DNA of 64,000 nt from assembly GCA_044356555.1 (NCBI GenBank), contig JBIKWB010000022.1:1-64000 (forward strand), given 5' to 3'. The notes beneath the pieces were generated by a model. The model worked only from the letters and a program-made list of their open reading frames with translations. It did not search any database and was not told where the DNA came from. Below are positions 1 through 7,604 of this stretch, in pieces; position 1 is the first letter of the stretch; the number at the start of each line of letters is the position of its first letter. Origin of the DNA: Tous-C4FEB sp044356555 (GTDB taxonomy: Bacteria > Verrucomicrobiota > Verrucomicrobiia > Opitutales > Opitutaceae). The position numbers were made by a program, and so were the translations under genes.

Positions 1-99
1 GGTCCCTGTCCGTTGCCGCCCTCTTCGGCGGATCACTCAATCCACCGCCCCAACGCCGTGGCCAGGCTCCGCTTTTTTCCGCTTGAACACACGCAGCTA

Positions 100-202
100 G
101 ATCAACGTTCAAAGTGAGCCGCGAGCATGGCTGGCGCATTTCGTGCTGCTCGGAGCACGAAATGTGACAGCCATGCTCGTTGGCTTCAGTGCCTTGTTGG
201 GC
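100..202 (-). other. attC: attC recombination site of an integron gene cassette
   Basis: Read on the minus strand, the site opens with a core box GCCCAAC (202-196, matching RYYYAAC) and closes with GTTGATC (106-100, one mismatch to GTTRRRY). Between them is an almost perfect hairpin: a 10-bp arm pair 123-132/169-178, a 4x4 internal loop, then an 11-bp arm pair 137-147/154-164 around a 6-nt loop 148-153. The 103-bp length, the paired core boxes and the imperfect palindrome are the hallmarks of attC sites, which recombine as folded single strands. It lies just downstream of the 351-aa gene, where a cassette must end. The GCCCAAC box is exactly complementary to the GTTGGGC core at the other cassette boundary (1493-1487). 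Confidence 0.85.
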
Positions 203-246
203 TCATTACTATCGATATTTTGATCAATTGACATACGCCTATACAT

Positions 247-1302
247 CTACTTCACCCACATTGACAAATCTACCTTTAGGCCAGTTTTTCTTCTAAAGTT
301 TGCTTGCGCTATTGCGTACCCGACTGTGGTCAGGGTAAGGCGACTCAGTGGCGTCTTCTCCCATATAGAAAACAGCCGTTCTAACTTAGGATGTGTTTTA
401 AGGAGGTATTCGCGCACCTCAGTTTCTGACATTCTGCTCTTCTCGAAAATAGAATTTAGTTTCGGCACCAGCTCTTCGTTTAGGCCACGCCTTTTGGACT
501 CAGAACTGATCGCATCTAAATCCATAGCCGAAACTTGGAAAAGCGCGCTGTTATGAAGTGACTGTATAATCATCCCTTTTGTATCGGCATTGGCAAGTTC
601 TACCCTAACTTCATCCTCCGTTGCGCCCTTACAGAAAATCCCCGGATAACGATCCCTCAACAACTTCTCAATCTTACCCCAAGCGCCTAACTGAACAAGA
701 TCGCTGCAGCCGAGATACTGCAAGTGCTCGTAGCACGATGAAGACTCATTAAGGGAGTCGATAAACGGCAATAGATTGGTTATCACATAATTATTCAATG
801 ATTCTATGTTTACGATTGTATGGTTCTTCGTCTTCGTAAGGAGCCATGACAAGGTTAGAACATCAAATTGTTCCGGCGTCAGCCTTGGCGCAATTTCGAG
901 CGACTCATCCAATACGATCTGCTTTATATCGCGGGACGCGGACTTACTACGCTCCACTAAGATGTCCACTAGTAGGTTCTGTAGGTCTACATCACCTGTT
1001 CGAGCATATTCTTTTTGTGCCGAGTATAAAGCGATCTGCATACCTGGCTCCTTCATGCTCTCAACAGAAGATTCCGATTCGTTTTTTAGTTTTTCTAGAA
1101 ATTTGTCAGTGAGCTCCTCGGCGCGCTGTATTGCTACTCGGGCGGCATCAGCAGATAATTTCAGGAAATTTTCTTTATAGACATCAAGCGCAATCTCCTT
1201 GGCGTCCCGATATGTTAGCCCCTGATTTATGACTATACTCTTTGCTTGGAGATTCGTGGATGAATCCCCTGCATTTTGCTTTTGAATTTCATCGCCTAAC
1301 AT
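247..1302 (-). CDS. LPO_1073/Vpar_1526-like family protein, function unknown (cassette gene 2)
   Basis: The 351-aa soluble protein begins MLGDEIQKQNAGDSSTNLQ, followed by a largely helical, charged body. The opening and the following stretch (GLTYRDAKEIALDVYKENF) resemble what I recall of the poorly characterised LPO_1073/Vpar_1526 family. I have no function for it. The ATG at 1302 is chosen because GGAGG sits 6 nt upstream and because it fits the family start. It overlaps the preceding small gene by 14 nt, so the two are probably translationally coupled. There is no signal peptide and no membrane segment. AT-rich codons (many AAA, TTT, ATA) contrast with the integrase next door. A role in phage or plasmid defence is only inferred from the cassette context. 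Confidence 0.7.
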   Translation of the reverse strand: MLGDEIQKQNAGDSSTNLQAKSIVINQGLTYRDAKEIALDVYKENFLKLSADAARVAIQRAEELTDKFLEKLKNESESSVESMKEPGMQIALYSAQKEYARTGDVDLQNLLVDILVERSKSASRDIKQIVLDESLEIAPRLTPEQFDVLTLSWLLTKTKNHTIVNIESLNNYVITNLLPFIDSLNESSSCYEHLQYLGCSDLVQLGAWGKIEKLLRDRYPGIFCKGATEDEVRVELANADTKGMIIQSLHNSALFQVSAMDLDAISSESKRRGLNEELVPKLNSIFEKSRMSETEVREYLLKTHPKLERLFSIWEKTPLSRLTLTTVGYAIAQANFRRKTGLKVDLSMWVK

Positions 1303-1471
1303 CGCGAACCTCCACTTTATCACCCGCTTGTATATTTACTGAATTTGCGCCAGATTTCTGTGTCATTCTTGGTTTCTTTGCTGAGGGAATAAATAGCTTT
1401 ATCAGCAAGGTTATTGCGAGAACACCAATGCCACTAAAGGCCCATTCCCTGTTTTCGTAGATCCAGTTCAT
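1289..1471 (-). CDS. Small single-pass membrane protein, unknown function (cassette gene 1)
   Basis: The 60-aa protein has one hydrophobic helix (about residues 11-28, WAFSGIGVLAITLLIKLF) and a basic tail carrying QKSGANSVNIQAGDKVEV. That tail motif (G-x-x-S-x-N-[IL]-Q-A) recurs near the N-terminus of the downstream cassette protein (AGDSSTNLQA), which suggests the two act together. The ATG at 1471 is about 20 nt inside the cassette boundary, the usual distance for a first cassette gene. An in-frame ATG at 1504 lies on the attI side of the crossover and would add 11 residues. No clear ribosome-binding site precedes 1471. Its stop lies inside the next gene. Confidence 0.6.
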   Translation of the reverse strand: MNWIYENREWAFSGIGVLAITLLIKLFIPSAKKPRMTQKSGANSVNIQAGDKVEVRDVRR

Positions 1472-1486
1472 ATCATTTTTGGTTTT

Positions 1487-1580
1487 GCCCAACAGTGTTA
1501 TCATCCCTTACTCAGTCGCGTACGAACGCGGGACTGGGATTTTGGGGATGGCCGATTGAGTAACGGCGTAACTTGAGGGT
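1487..1580 (-). other. attI: Candidate integron attI site
   Basis: On the minus strand, GATAAC-ACT-GTTGGGC (1502-1487) has the same layout as the simple site of class 1 attI: an inverted ..AAC box, a 3-nt spacer, then GTTRRRY. Upstream, two direct copies GTTACGC (1572-1566) and GTTACTC (1564-1558) resemble the extra integrase-binding direct repeats (GTTACGC type) of attI1. The site lies between the 5' end of the integrase gene and the first cassette gene, as in standard integrons where intI and cassettes are divergent. Site extent and binding-site roles are inferred by analogy. Confidence 0.7.
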
Positions 1581-1601
1581 GAAAGGGTTAAAGCAACCGG
1601 C

Positions 1602-3056
1602 TTGCCGGGTAAGGGTTTCGGCGGAAATGTAATTCCTGTGCAAAGCCTTACTGGGGAATCGGGCGATTCGGAGCGAGCGGCGAAGCAGCGGGCGGTGCCG
1701 GTTTCGTTTCCAAACTGGAAAGAGGCTTTGGCGACCACGTCGGGCAGCCAGGCGACGAAGGACGACGTGCAACAGTGCGTTTTTGCGTTCCTGCGATTCT
1801 GCAAGGCGAAGCGGGCGGGCGCGTCGATCACGGTGGCGCAAGACTTTATCGGTGAGCGCGAAAGGCAAGCGGGGAATCGAGACGAGGCGTTGCGCGAGGC
1901 GCTGAGATGGTTTTTCAAGGCCGCTAAGGGTGCGGGAGCCGGCGAGTTGGCCGGGCGAACCGCGGGGGCGGGAGAAACAGTGACTCGCAAGCCGGCGGAA
2001 GGGCGGGCGAGTGGCGCGACTCGACCGGCCAACGTGGCCACGGGCGCCGCGTACGCTCCGCCTCGGAACGCGGTGCCGCCGGTGGCGGCGGAGGATATGG
2101 GGAAAATGGATTGGGAGCAGGATTTGATCAGGGCGTCGCGCGTGGCGGGTTTTCTATGGCGCACGGAGCAGACTTATCGCGGATGGGCCGCGCGGTTTGC
2201 GGCGTTTCTGGCGCCGGTGTCGCCTTATCGGGCGACGGAGGTGGAGGTCGCGGCATTTTTGACGGAGTTGGCGGTGAGGCAGCGGGCGAGTCCCTCGACG
2301 CAGAAGCAGGCGCTCAATGCCTTGGTCTTCTTCTTGCGGGAGGGTCTGCATCGGCAATTGGGGGAAATCGATTTCCAGCGGGCGTATCCGAAGAAGCGGA
2401 TGCCGGTGGTGTTGAGCCGGGCGGAGTGCGGGCGGTTATTTGGGGAGTTGGAGGGAACGGCACAATTGATGGCGGAGCTGGCGTATGGCGCGGGGTTGCG
2501 GTTGATGGAGCTGCTGCGGCTGCGGGTACAGGACCTCGATTTGGAGCGGGGGCGGCTGATGGTGCGGGGAGGCAAGGGCGACAAGGACCGGGTGACGGTA
2601 TTGCCGGCGCGGGTGGCGGGGCGGCTGGTGGCTCATCTGGATCGGTTGCGAAAGCTGTATGCGGAGGACCGGGCGGCGGGGTTGCCGGGGGTGTGGCTGC
2701 CCGAGGGGCTGGATCGGAAATACCGGCGGGCGGGCGAGTCGTGGGAGTGGCAGTGGGTTTTCCCGTCACGGGAAACGAGTGTAGATCCGCAGAGCAAGGT
2801 GCGGAGGCGGCACCATCTGATCGACACGACTTTTCAAAACACGATCAAGCGGGCGGCGGCCGCGGCGCGCATCGACAAGCGGGTGACGCCGCACGTGCTG
2901 CGGCATTCATTTGCGACGCACTTGCTGGAGAGCGGCACGGATATCCGGACGGTGCAGGAATTGCTCGGGCACGAGAGCGTGGAGACGACGCAGATCTACA
3001 CGCACGTGATGCAAAAGCCGGGGCTGGGCGTGCGGTCGCCGCTGGATCAAGGGTGA
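1602..3056 (+). CDS. intI: Integron integrase (tyrosine recombinase, IntI family)
   Basis: Site-specific tyrosine recombinase that would join attI and attC sites. In the 484-aa reading the catalytic set is complete: R300, K325, H431-x-x-R434, H457 and nucleophile Y466 (ETTQIYTHV). The IntI-specific insert (about 360-390, GLPGVWLPEGLDRKYRRAGE) separates it from XerC/D and phage integrases, as does the ending MQKPGLGVRSPLD. A SAM-like DNA-binding domain spans about 170-255. The first ~160 residues are an extra N-terminal region seen in environmental integron integrases. The start is uncertain: TTG 1602 gives the longest form, while GTG 1638 or a later start near VPVSFPNWK is possible. The gene diverges from the cassette, with attI at its 5' end. 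Confidence 0.93.
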   Translation: MPGKGFGGNVIPVQSLTGESGDSERAAKQRAVPVSFPNWKEALATTSGSQATKDDVQQCVFAFLRFCKAKRAGASITVAQDFIGERERQAGNRDEALREALRWFFKAAKGAGAGELAGRTAGAGETVTRKPAEGRASGATRPANVATGAAYAPPRNAVPPVAAEDMGKMDWEQDLIRASRVAGFLWRTEQTYRGWAARFAAFLAPVSPYRATEVEVAAFLTELAVRQRASPSTQKQALNALVFFLREGLHRQLGEIDFQRAYPKKRMPVVLSRAECGRLFGELEGTAQLMAELAYGAGLRLMELLRLRVQDLDLERGRLMVRGGKGDKDRVTVLPARVAGRLVAHLDRLRKLYAEDRAAGLPGVWLPEGLDRKYRRAGESWEWQWVFPSRETSVDPQSKVRRRHHLIDTTFQNTIKRAAAAARIDKRVTPHVLRHSFATHLLESGTDIRTVQELLGHESVETTQIYTHVMQKPGLGVRSPLDQG

Positions 3057-3190
3057 GGCCGCTGCCTGTCGGGTGTCGGACTTTAGCCAAATCGGTAGCC
3101 GCGAGCGTGAGTGAGGGGCGGTTCGCCCAGCGCGGTCGCGGGGCGCGACGGGGCGTCGTGTCTCCAGCGGAGCAGAACTGCTGTCGAGCC

Positions 3191-3214
3191 GGGCGCGCAC
3201 GAGGCGCGCCCTTA
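3191..3214. repeat. Short GC-rich palindrome (dispersed family)
   Basis: GGGCGCGC and GCGCGCCC arms surround a short centre and are followed by TTA. Read on the minus strand it starts TAAGGGCGCGCC, like the copies at 9004, 16137, 20366, 59404 and 62523. Here it lies downstream of intI and before the methyltransferase gene, and could act as a hairpin. Confidence 0.5.
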
Positions 3215-3309
3215 TACGGGCCGGCAAAATCGGCGCGGGGCGGCGGGAATCGGGGTTGAACGATTGCCTTGCGGGCGGCGGGGAAGGGCGGACAAGTTCA
3301 TCCGCTCAC

Positions 3310-4047
3310 ATGAATAGTGACGAATATCTGAAGCTCGCTGAAGTCGAAGACCGGATGTGGTATTTTCCCTCCCTGCACTGGCACGTGCGCCACGGGCTTG
3401 AGCGGGGCGGGCTGGCGGATGCGGCGGACGTGCTCGATGCGGGCTGCGGCACCGGTGGGTTGGTGCTGAGGTTGCGTGCGCAGCGGCCGGCATGGCGGTG
3501 GACGGGGATCGATTTTTCGGCGCTCGGCGTCGAACTCGCCCGCCGGCGGGTGCCGGGCGTGACGTTTGCAGAGGCCTCGATCACGGCGTTGCCGCAAGGG
3601 GACGCGACGTTCGACGCGGTGGTGTCGGCGGACGTGATCTGCCAAGTGGATGACCCGGCGGTGGCGTTGGCGGAATTTTTCCGGGTGCTGCGGCCGGGCG
3701 GAATCGTGGTGATCAATGTGCCGGCCTACATGTGGATGTGGTCGTATCACGATGATTCGTGTCAGACGAAGCGGCGCTACACGCGGCCGGAGCTGGCGGG
3801 GCTGCTGCGCGGCGCGGGGTTTGAGGACGTGCGGACGACGCATTGGAACGCGTTGCCGTTTCCGTTGCTTTGGGCGAAGCGGAAGATTTTCCGGACGGCC
3901 CAGGACACGAGCGACGTGAAGCCGTATCCGGCGGTGCTGGAGGCGGGGTTCAACGCGGCGATGGCGGTGGAGCACGCCTGGGTGCGGGCGGGCGGGCGCT
4001 GGGCGTGGGGTTCGTCGGTGTTTGCGACGGCGCGGAAGCCGCAGTAG
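3310..4047 (+). CDS. Class I SAM-dependent methyltransferase
   Basis: The 245-aa protein has a Rossmann methyltransferase fold. Motif I VLDAGCGTGG lies at 41-50, an acidic strand end WTGIDFS follows, then a motif with ADVICQVDDP and LRPGGIVVINVPAY typical of the Methyltransf_11 group. The substrate cannot be read from sequence. ATG 3310 is chosen because the family begins at NSDEYLKLAEVEDRMWYF. It is followed 12 nt later by a polytopic membrane protein and then a sugar epimerase, so it may methylate a lipid-linked or surface-glycan precursor. That role is inference. Confidence 0.82.
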   Translation: MNSDEYLKLAEVEDRMWYFPSLHWHVRHGLERGGLADAADVLDAGCGTGGLVLRLRAQRPAWRWTGIDFSALGVELARRRVPGVTFAEASITALPQGDATFDAVVSADVICQVDDPAVALAEFFRVLRPGGIVVINVPAYMWMWSYHDDSCQTKRRYTRPELAGLLRGAGFEDVRTTHWNALPFPLLWAKRKIFRTAQDTSDVKPYPAVLEAGFNAAMAVEHAWVRAGGRWAWGSSVFATARKPQ

Positions 4048-4059
4048 GAAACGCGCCGG

Positions 4060-6258
4060 ATGTATTTCTACCTCGTCGCATTCGGACTGTTGGCGCACGT
4101 GCTGTTTTGGGGCGCGGGTTTGGCGCTGGCGGTGATGCCGGGGCGGTGGCGGAATTTTTGGCCGGTGCTGGCGGTGCCGGCGGGGCTGACCTTGCAGGCC
4201 CTCGTCGTGTGGGTGGCGGTGTGGTTGGGGTTAAACGGAACCAACAGCTATGCGTGGGCCAGCGAACTGGTCCCGGTGGTGGTGCTGGCGGCGGCGATTC
4301 GGTGGCGGGGCCTGACGGTGCTGCGGGCGGGGCTGGGAAAGTTTTGGGCGGTGTGGGGCGCGACGGCGGTGGTGCTGGTGATGCTCGTCGCGCCGCTGGC
4401 GCGGGCGGCGAAAGGGCTGACGACGACGTCGCTGGGCAGTTGCGATGCGGCGGACTACGGGGCGGGGGCGCGGGTTTTGATGGAATTCGCGCGGGGCGAG
4501 CGTGGGGGCTTTATGGGCCTCACGGAGGTGGTGCAGGTGATGTCGGTGGATAACTTTTTCGATTACTGGACGCGGCTGAATCACTTCGCGCCGGCGGCAT
4601 TGATCGCGTTGAACGGGACGATCCTCGACTGCGCGCCGCATGAGCTGACGAGCCTGATGACGATGGTGATCCTGGCGGGATCGGTGCCGGTGGTGTTTTG
4701 GCTGGCGCGGGCGGGGCTCGGCTATGGCGGGCGGGCGAGCTGGGCGATTGCGGCAATTTATGGCGTGAGCCCGATCACATGGTATGCGGTGGCGCACACG
4801 GCGATGGGGCAGTTGCTGGCGGCGCAGGCGATCGCGGTGGTGACGTGGGCGGGGCTGGCGTTGTGGCGGGGGCGATTGGGGTGGGCGAGGGCGGCGAGCT
4901 TCGGTGGCGCTTTGGCGTTGGCGTATGGTTTGGCGCTGGGGAGCTATGGATTTATCCTGTTGATCGCGCTGGGGCCGGTGCTGGCGTTTGCGGTGGGCCA
5001 CGCGATCTGGCGGCGGCAGGGGAAAAAGTTGGCGGCGTGGAGCGTGGCGATGGTGGTGCCGCTGGGGGTGGCCGGGGTGATTTTTTGGGAGCGGGTGGCG
5101 GGTTTGGCGGAGCGGCTCGCGCTGTTGCAGCAGTATGATTTTGGCTGGAAGATTCCGTGGTTGGGGCCCGAAGGCTGGCTGGGAATCGTGGCGGCAACGA
5201 CGCTCGAGCCCATGAGCGGAGGCTGGCGCTGGGGGTTGGCGGGCGGGGTGATGGCCCTGCTGGTGGCGGCGCTGGTGCTCGGGGCGAGCCGGCGCCGCAG
5301 CGGAGCTTTTGCGGCGCTGGGCCTCACGGTCATTCCGCTGTTGGGCTATGGCTATCTGAACTTCCGGGGAGCGCAGTTGGGGACGAATGCGAGCTACGAT
5401 GCCTACAAGGTGTTGGCGGTGTTTTATCCGGGCGTCTTGGCGGGGCTGTTTTTCTGGGTGACGCTGGATGCCGCGGGCTGGCGGCGGTGGCTCGTGGTCG
5501 GCTGCGGGCTGCTGGTGGTCGCGTTGAACTTGCTGGGTGCGGATCGGTTTACCCGGGCGATGCAGCAGCCGCCGCTGCTGGTCGGGCGCGAGCTGTTGCA
5601 AGTGGCAAAGATCGAAGGACGCACGGACATCGCTTCCCTTAATTTGCGCGTGCCCGACATGTGGTCGCGCCTGTGGCTCAACGCTCTGCTGCTAAAGAAA
5701 GCGCAATATTTTGAAACCCACACGTATGAGGCGCGCTTGAACACGGAGATGAAAGGCGAATGGGATCTCACGGGGGGCTTGATCGCCTTGCAGCTGCCGG
5801 CGGGTGGCAGCGAACGAATCAACCCCCATTACGGCTTGGTCGACACGAGAAGTCCTTATTACATCCGGTCGCGGTTGGGCGACGGCTGGTATGAACCGGA
5901 GCAGATCGTGCGCACGGGGACGCGCTGGAACTGGACGAAAGGCGACGCGACCCTGCGGTTGGAAAACCCCCAGAGCCGCCGCCTGCGGGTGGTGATGCGG
6001 GGCTTGCTGCGCAGCGAGGAGCCGCGCGATCTGCAGCTTTGGTTGAACGGACAACGCTTGGAAACGTGGACGATCGCAAAGGATCTGGAGCGGCGGGCGG
6101 GTCCGGTGATGGAGCTGCCGAGCGGGTCGAGTGTGCTGGAGTTGAGATCGAGCACGCCGCCGACCGGGGCCGGTGCCGGAGCGGGGCGGCCGTTGGGCTT
6201 TGTTTTTTACGAGATCGAACTGGAAGTCTTGGCCGAGGCGATGTCGCCCAAGGAGTGA
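4060..6258 (+). CDS. Large polytopic membrane protein, possibly GT-C-like glycosyltransferase
   Basis: The 732-aa protein has roughly a dozen hydrophobic helices over the first ~480 residues, then a soluble C-terminal part of about 240 residues. The architecture (many TM helices, acidic patch in the first large loop around CDAADYGAGARVLMEFARGE, C-terminal periplasmic domain) resembles membrane glycosyltransferases of the ArnT/PMT type. I see no decisive motif, so the class is tentative. The C-terminal part (about 610-725) has a beta-rich look suggestive of a carbohydrate-binding module. It sits between a methyltransferase and an NAD-dependent epimerase on the same strand, consistent with polysaccharide or glycolipid assembly. 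Confidence 0.6.
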   Translation: MYFYLVAFGLLAHVLFWGAGLALAVMPGRWRNFWPVLAVPAGLTLQALVVWVAVWLGLNGTNSYAWASELVPVVVLAAAIRWRGLTVLRAGLGKFWAVWGATAVVLVMLVAPLARAAKGLTTTSLGSCDAADYGAGARVLMEFARGERGGFMGLTEVVQVMSVDNFFDYWTRLNHFAPAALIALNGTILDCAPHELTSLMTMVILAGSVPVVFWLARAGLGYGGRASWAIAAIYGVSPITWYAVAHTAMGQLLAAQAIAVVTWAGLALWRGRLGWARAASFGGALALAYGLALGSYGFILLIALGPVLAFAVGHAIWRRQGKKLAAWSVAMVVPLGVAGVIFWERVAGLAERLALLQQYDFGWKIPWLGPEGWLGIVAATTLEPMSGGWRWGLAGGVMALLVAALVLGASRRRSGAFAALGLTVIPLLGYGYLNFRGAQLGTNASYDAYKVLAVFYPGVLAGLFFWVTLDAAGWRRWLVVGCGLLVVALNLLGADRFTRAMQQPPLLVGRELLQVAKIEGRTDIASLNLRVPDMWSRLWLNALLLKKAQYFETHTYEARLNTEMKGEWDLTGGLIALQLPAGGSERINPHYGLVDTRSPYYIRSRLGDGWYEPEQIVRTGTRWNWTKGDATLRLENPQSRRLRVVMRGLLRSEEPRDLQLWLNGQRLETWTIAKDLERRAGPVMELPSGSSVLELRSSTPPTGAGAGAGRPLGFVFYEIELEVLAEAMSPKE

Positions 6259-6325
6259 TCACCGGCCGCGGGGACGGACGGGAAATAAATTTGCGCACGG
6301 GCAGCCGGGGCGGGTTAATCGGAGC

Positions 6326-7327
6326 ATGGGCGATGTGAAGAATTTTGGACGAAAATTTGCCGGCGCGCGGGTGCTCATCACCGGCGGGTTGGGGTTCATC
6401 GGTTCGAATCTGGCGCGGGAGCTGGTGGCGTTGGGGGCGCGCGTGTCGGTCGTGGATTCGATGATTCCGGAATACGGCGGCAATGCACGGAATCTGGCGG
6501 GGGTCGCGAGCAAGGTGACGGTGCACCGCGCGGATGTGCGCGAGCACGCAAAGCTGGCCCGGCTGGTGCGCGGGCAGGATTTTTTGTTCAACCTCGCGGG
6601 GCAGACGAGCCACATGGACTCGATGACGGACCCCGAGACCGATCTTGAGATCAATGGCCGGGCGCAGCTCGCGCTGCTCGAGGCGTGTCGGAAGCACAAC
6701 CCCGGCGTGCGCATCGTGTTTGCGAGCACGCGGCAGATCTACGGGAAGCCGGATTACTTGCCGGTGGACGAGAAGCATCCGGTGCGGCCGGTGGACGTGA
6801 ATGGGATCAACAAGGCGGCGGGCGAAGCGTTTCACCTGCTGTATGCGCGGGTACACGGGATCCGCGCGACGGCGTTGCGACTGACGAACACGATCGGGCC
6901 GCGAATGCGGATCAAGGATGCGCGCCAGACCTTCGTCGGCGTGTGGGTGCGGCGGTTGCTCGAAGACGAGCCGATTGAAGTCTGGGGCGGGGAGCAGCGC
7001 CGGGATTTTTCCTACGTGGACGATGCCGTGGAGGCGTTCTTGCTCGCGGCGGCCAACGAGGCGGCGGTGGGCGAGGTGTTTAATTTGGGCGGGCCGCCGC
7101 CGGTGACGCTGCAGGCGCTCGCCGAGTTGATGATCGAGGAGAACGGCGGCGGAGCGATGGTGGTACGGGAGTTTCCCGCGGACCGAAAGAAGATCGATAT
7201 CGGCGACTACTTTGCGGACGACCGGAAGATCGCGCGGCTGCTCGGCTGGAAACCGCGGACGGATCTACGCACGGCGCTGGCGCGGACGCTGGATTACTAC
7301 CGGCGTGAGCGGCGGTACTACGTGTGA
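6326..7327 (+). CDS. NAD-dependent epimerase/dehydratase (extended SDR)
   Basis: The 333-aa nucleotide-sugar SDR has a dinucleotide-binding loop GGLGFIG at 20-26, then FNLAGQTSH, FASTRQIYG (132-140) and a C-terminal substrate half with RDFSYVDDAVEAFLLAA. The usual catalytic YxxxK reads N159-G-I-N-K163 here, so the Tyr is replaced by Asn. I recall related epimerase-like proteins with the same DVNGINK signature, so this looks like a subfamily trait rather than damage. ATG 6326 is used because the fold starts ten residues later; upstream in-frame sequence overlaps the preceding gene. It is probably the last gene of the 3.3-7.3 kb glycan module. Confidence 0.85.
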   Translation: MGDVKNFGRKFAGARVLITGGLGFIGSNLARELVALGARVSVVDSMIPEYGGNARNLAGVASKVTVHRADVREHAKLARLVRGQDFLFNLAGQTSHMDSMTDPETDLEINGRAQLALLEACRKHNPGVRIVFASTRQIYGKPDYLPVDEKHPVRPVDVNGINKAAGEAFHLLYARVHGIRATALRLTNTIGPRMRIKDARQTFVGVWVRRLLEDEPIEVWGGEQRRDFSYVDDAVEAFLLAAANEAAVGEVFNLGGPPPVTLQALAELMIEENGGGAMVVREFPADRKKIDIGDYFADDRKIARLLGWKPRTDLRTALARTLDYYRRERRYYV

Positions 7328-7394
7328 GGGAGCGTAGGGCGGAGACGGAGCTGGGGATTGCGCGAGGCGGGGGAGCGGCTAATGTGCGGGCAAC

Positions 7395-7604
7395 ATGAGT
7401 GCCGCCGAAGTTATCGAGATGATTGAAAAACTGCCTCCCACGGAGCGGGCCACGGTGCGCGCTTATCTGGCTACGAAAGAAAAAACCATGCCGACTCCGG
7501 ACGAGCCGAAGACGATCCGGTATATGTCGACGGCAGAAGCCGACCGCATTTCCGAGCAAGTCTTCGACCAACACAAAGAACTGTTTCGTCGGCTGGCCCA
7601 ATGA
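7395..7604 (+). CDS. Putative antitoxin of a Doc-type toxin-antitoxin pair
   Basis: The 69-aa acidic protein has an N-terminal helix (MSAAEVIEMIEKLPPTERATV) and a C-terminal segment (RYMSTAEADRISEQVFDQHKELFRRLAQ) of the sort that wraps a cognate toxin. It overlaps the next gene by 4 nt (ATGA at 7601-7604), the usual coupling in toxin-antitoxin operons. The call rests mainly on that coupling and on the Doc-like neighbour. If the toxin is dead, this may be an orphan antitoxin. Confidence 0.7.
   Translation: MSAAEVIEMIEKLPPTERATVRAYLATKEKTMPTPDEPKTIRYMSTAEADRISEQVFDQHKELFRRLAQ

Larger units (their letters stand above)
106..1492 (-). mobile_element. Complete integron gene cassette (two genes, one attC)
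   Basis: The cassette runs from the cleaved core G^TTGGGC at 1493/1492 to the G of the attC 3' core at 106, about 1387 bp. If excised as a circle, its rebuilt R' box would be GTTGGGC, perfectly complementary to the attC R'' box GCCCAAC. That supports these ends independently of any homology. Inside are two overlapping minus-strand genes (60 and 351 aa) and almost nothing else, as expected of a cassette. The interior is visibly more AT-rich than the flanking chromosome, which suggests recent foreign origin. Bases 1-99 would be the next cassette or host DNA; I recognise nothing in them. Confidence 0.8.

Noticed and set aside
1289..1504. 71-aa form of the small cassette gene starting at 1504
   Set aside because: The start would be outside the cassette, across the recombination point; the 1471 ATG keeps the gene inside the mobile unit. 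The longer form is kept as a possible attI-assisted start.
1602..3056. Phage or XerC/D-type integrase
   Set aside because: The IntI-specific insert, the attI-like site and an attC-bounded cassette favour an integron; no phage genes or tRNA attachment site adjoin.
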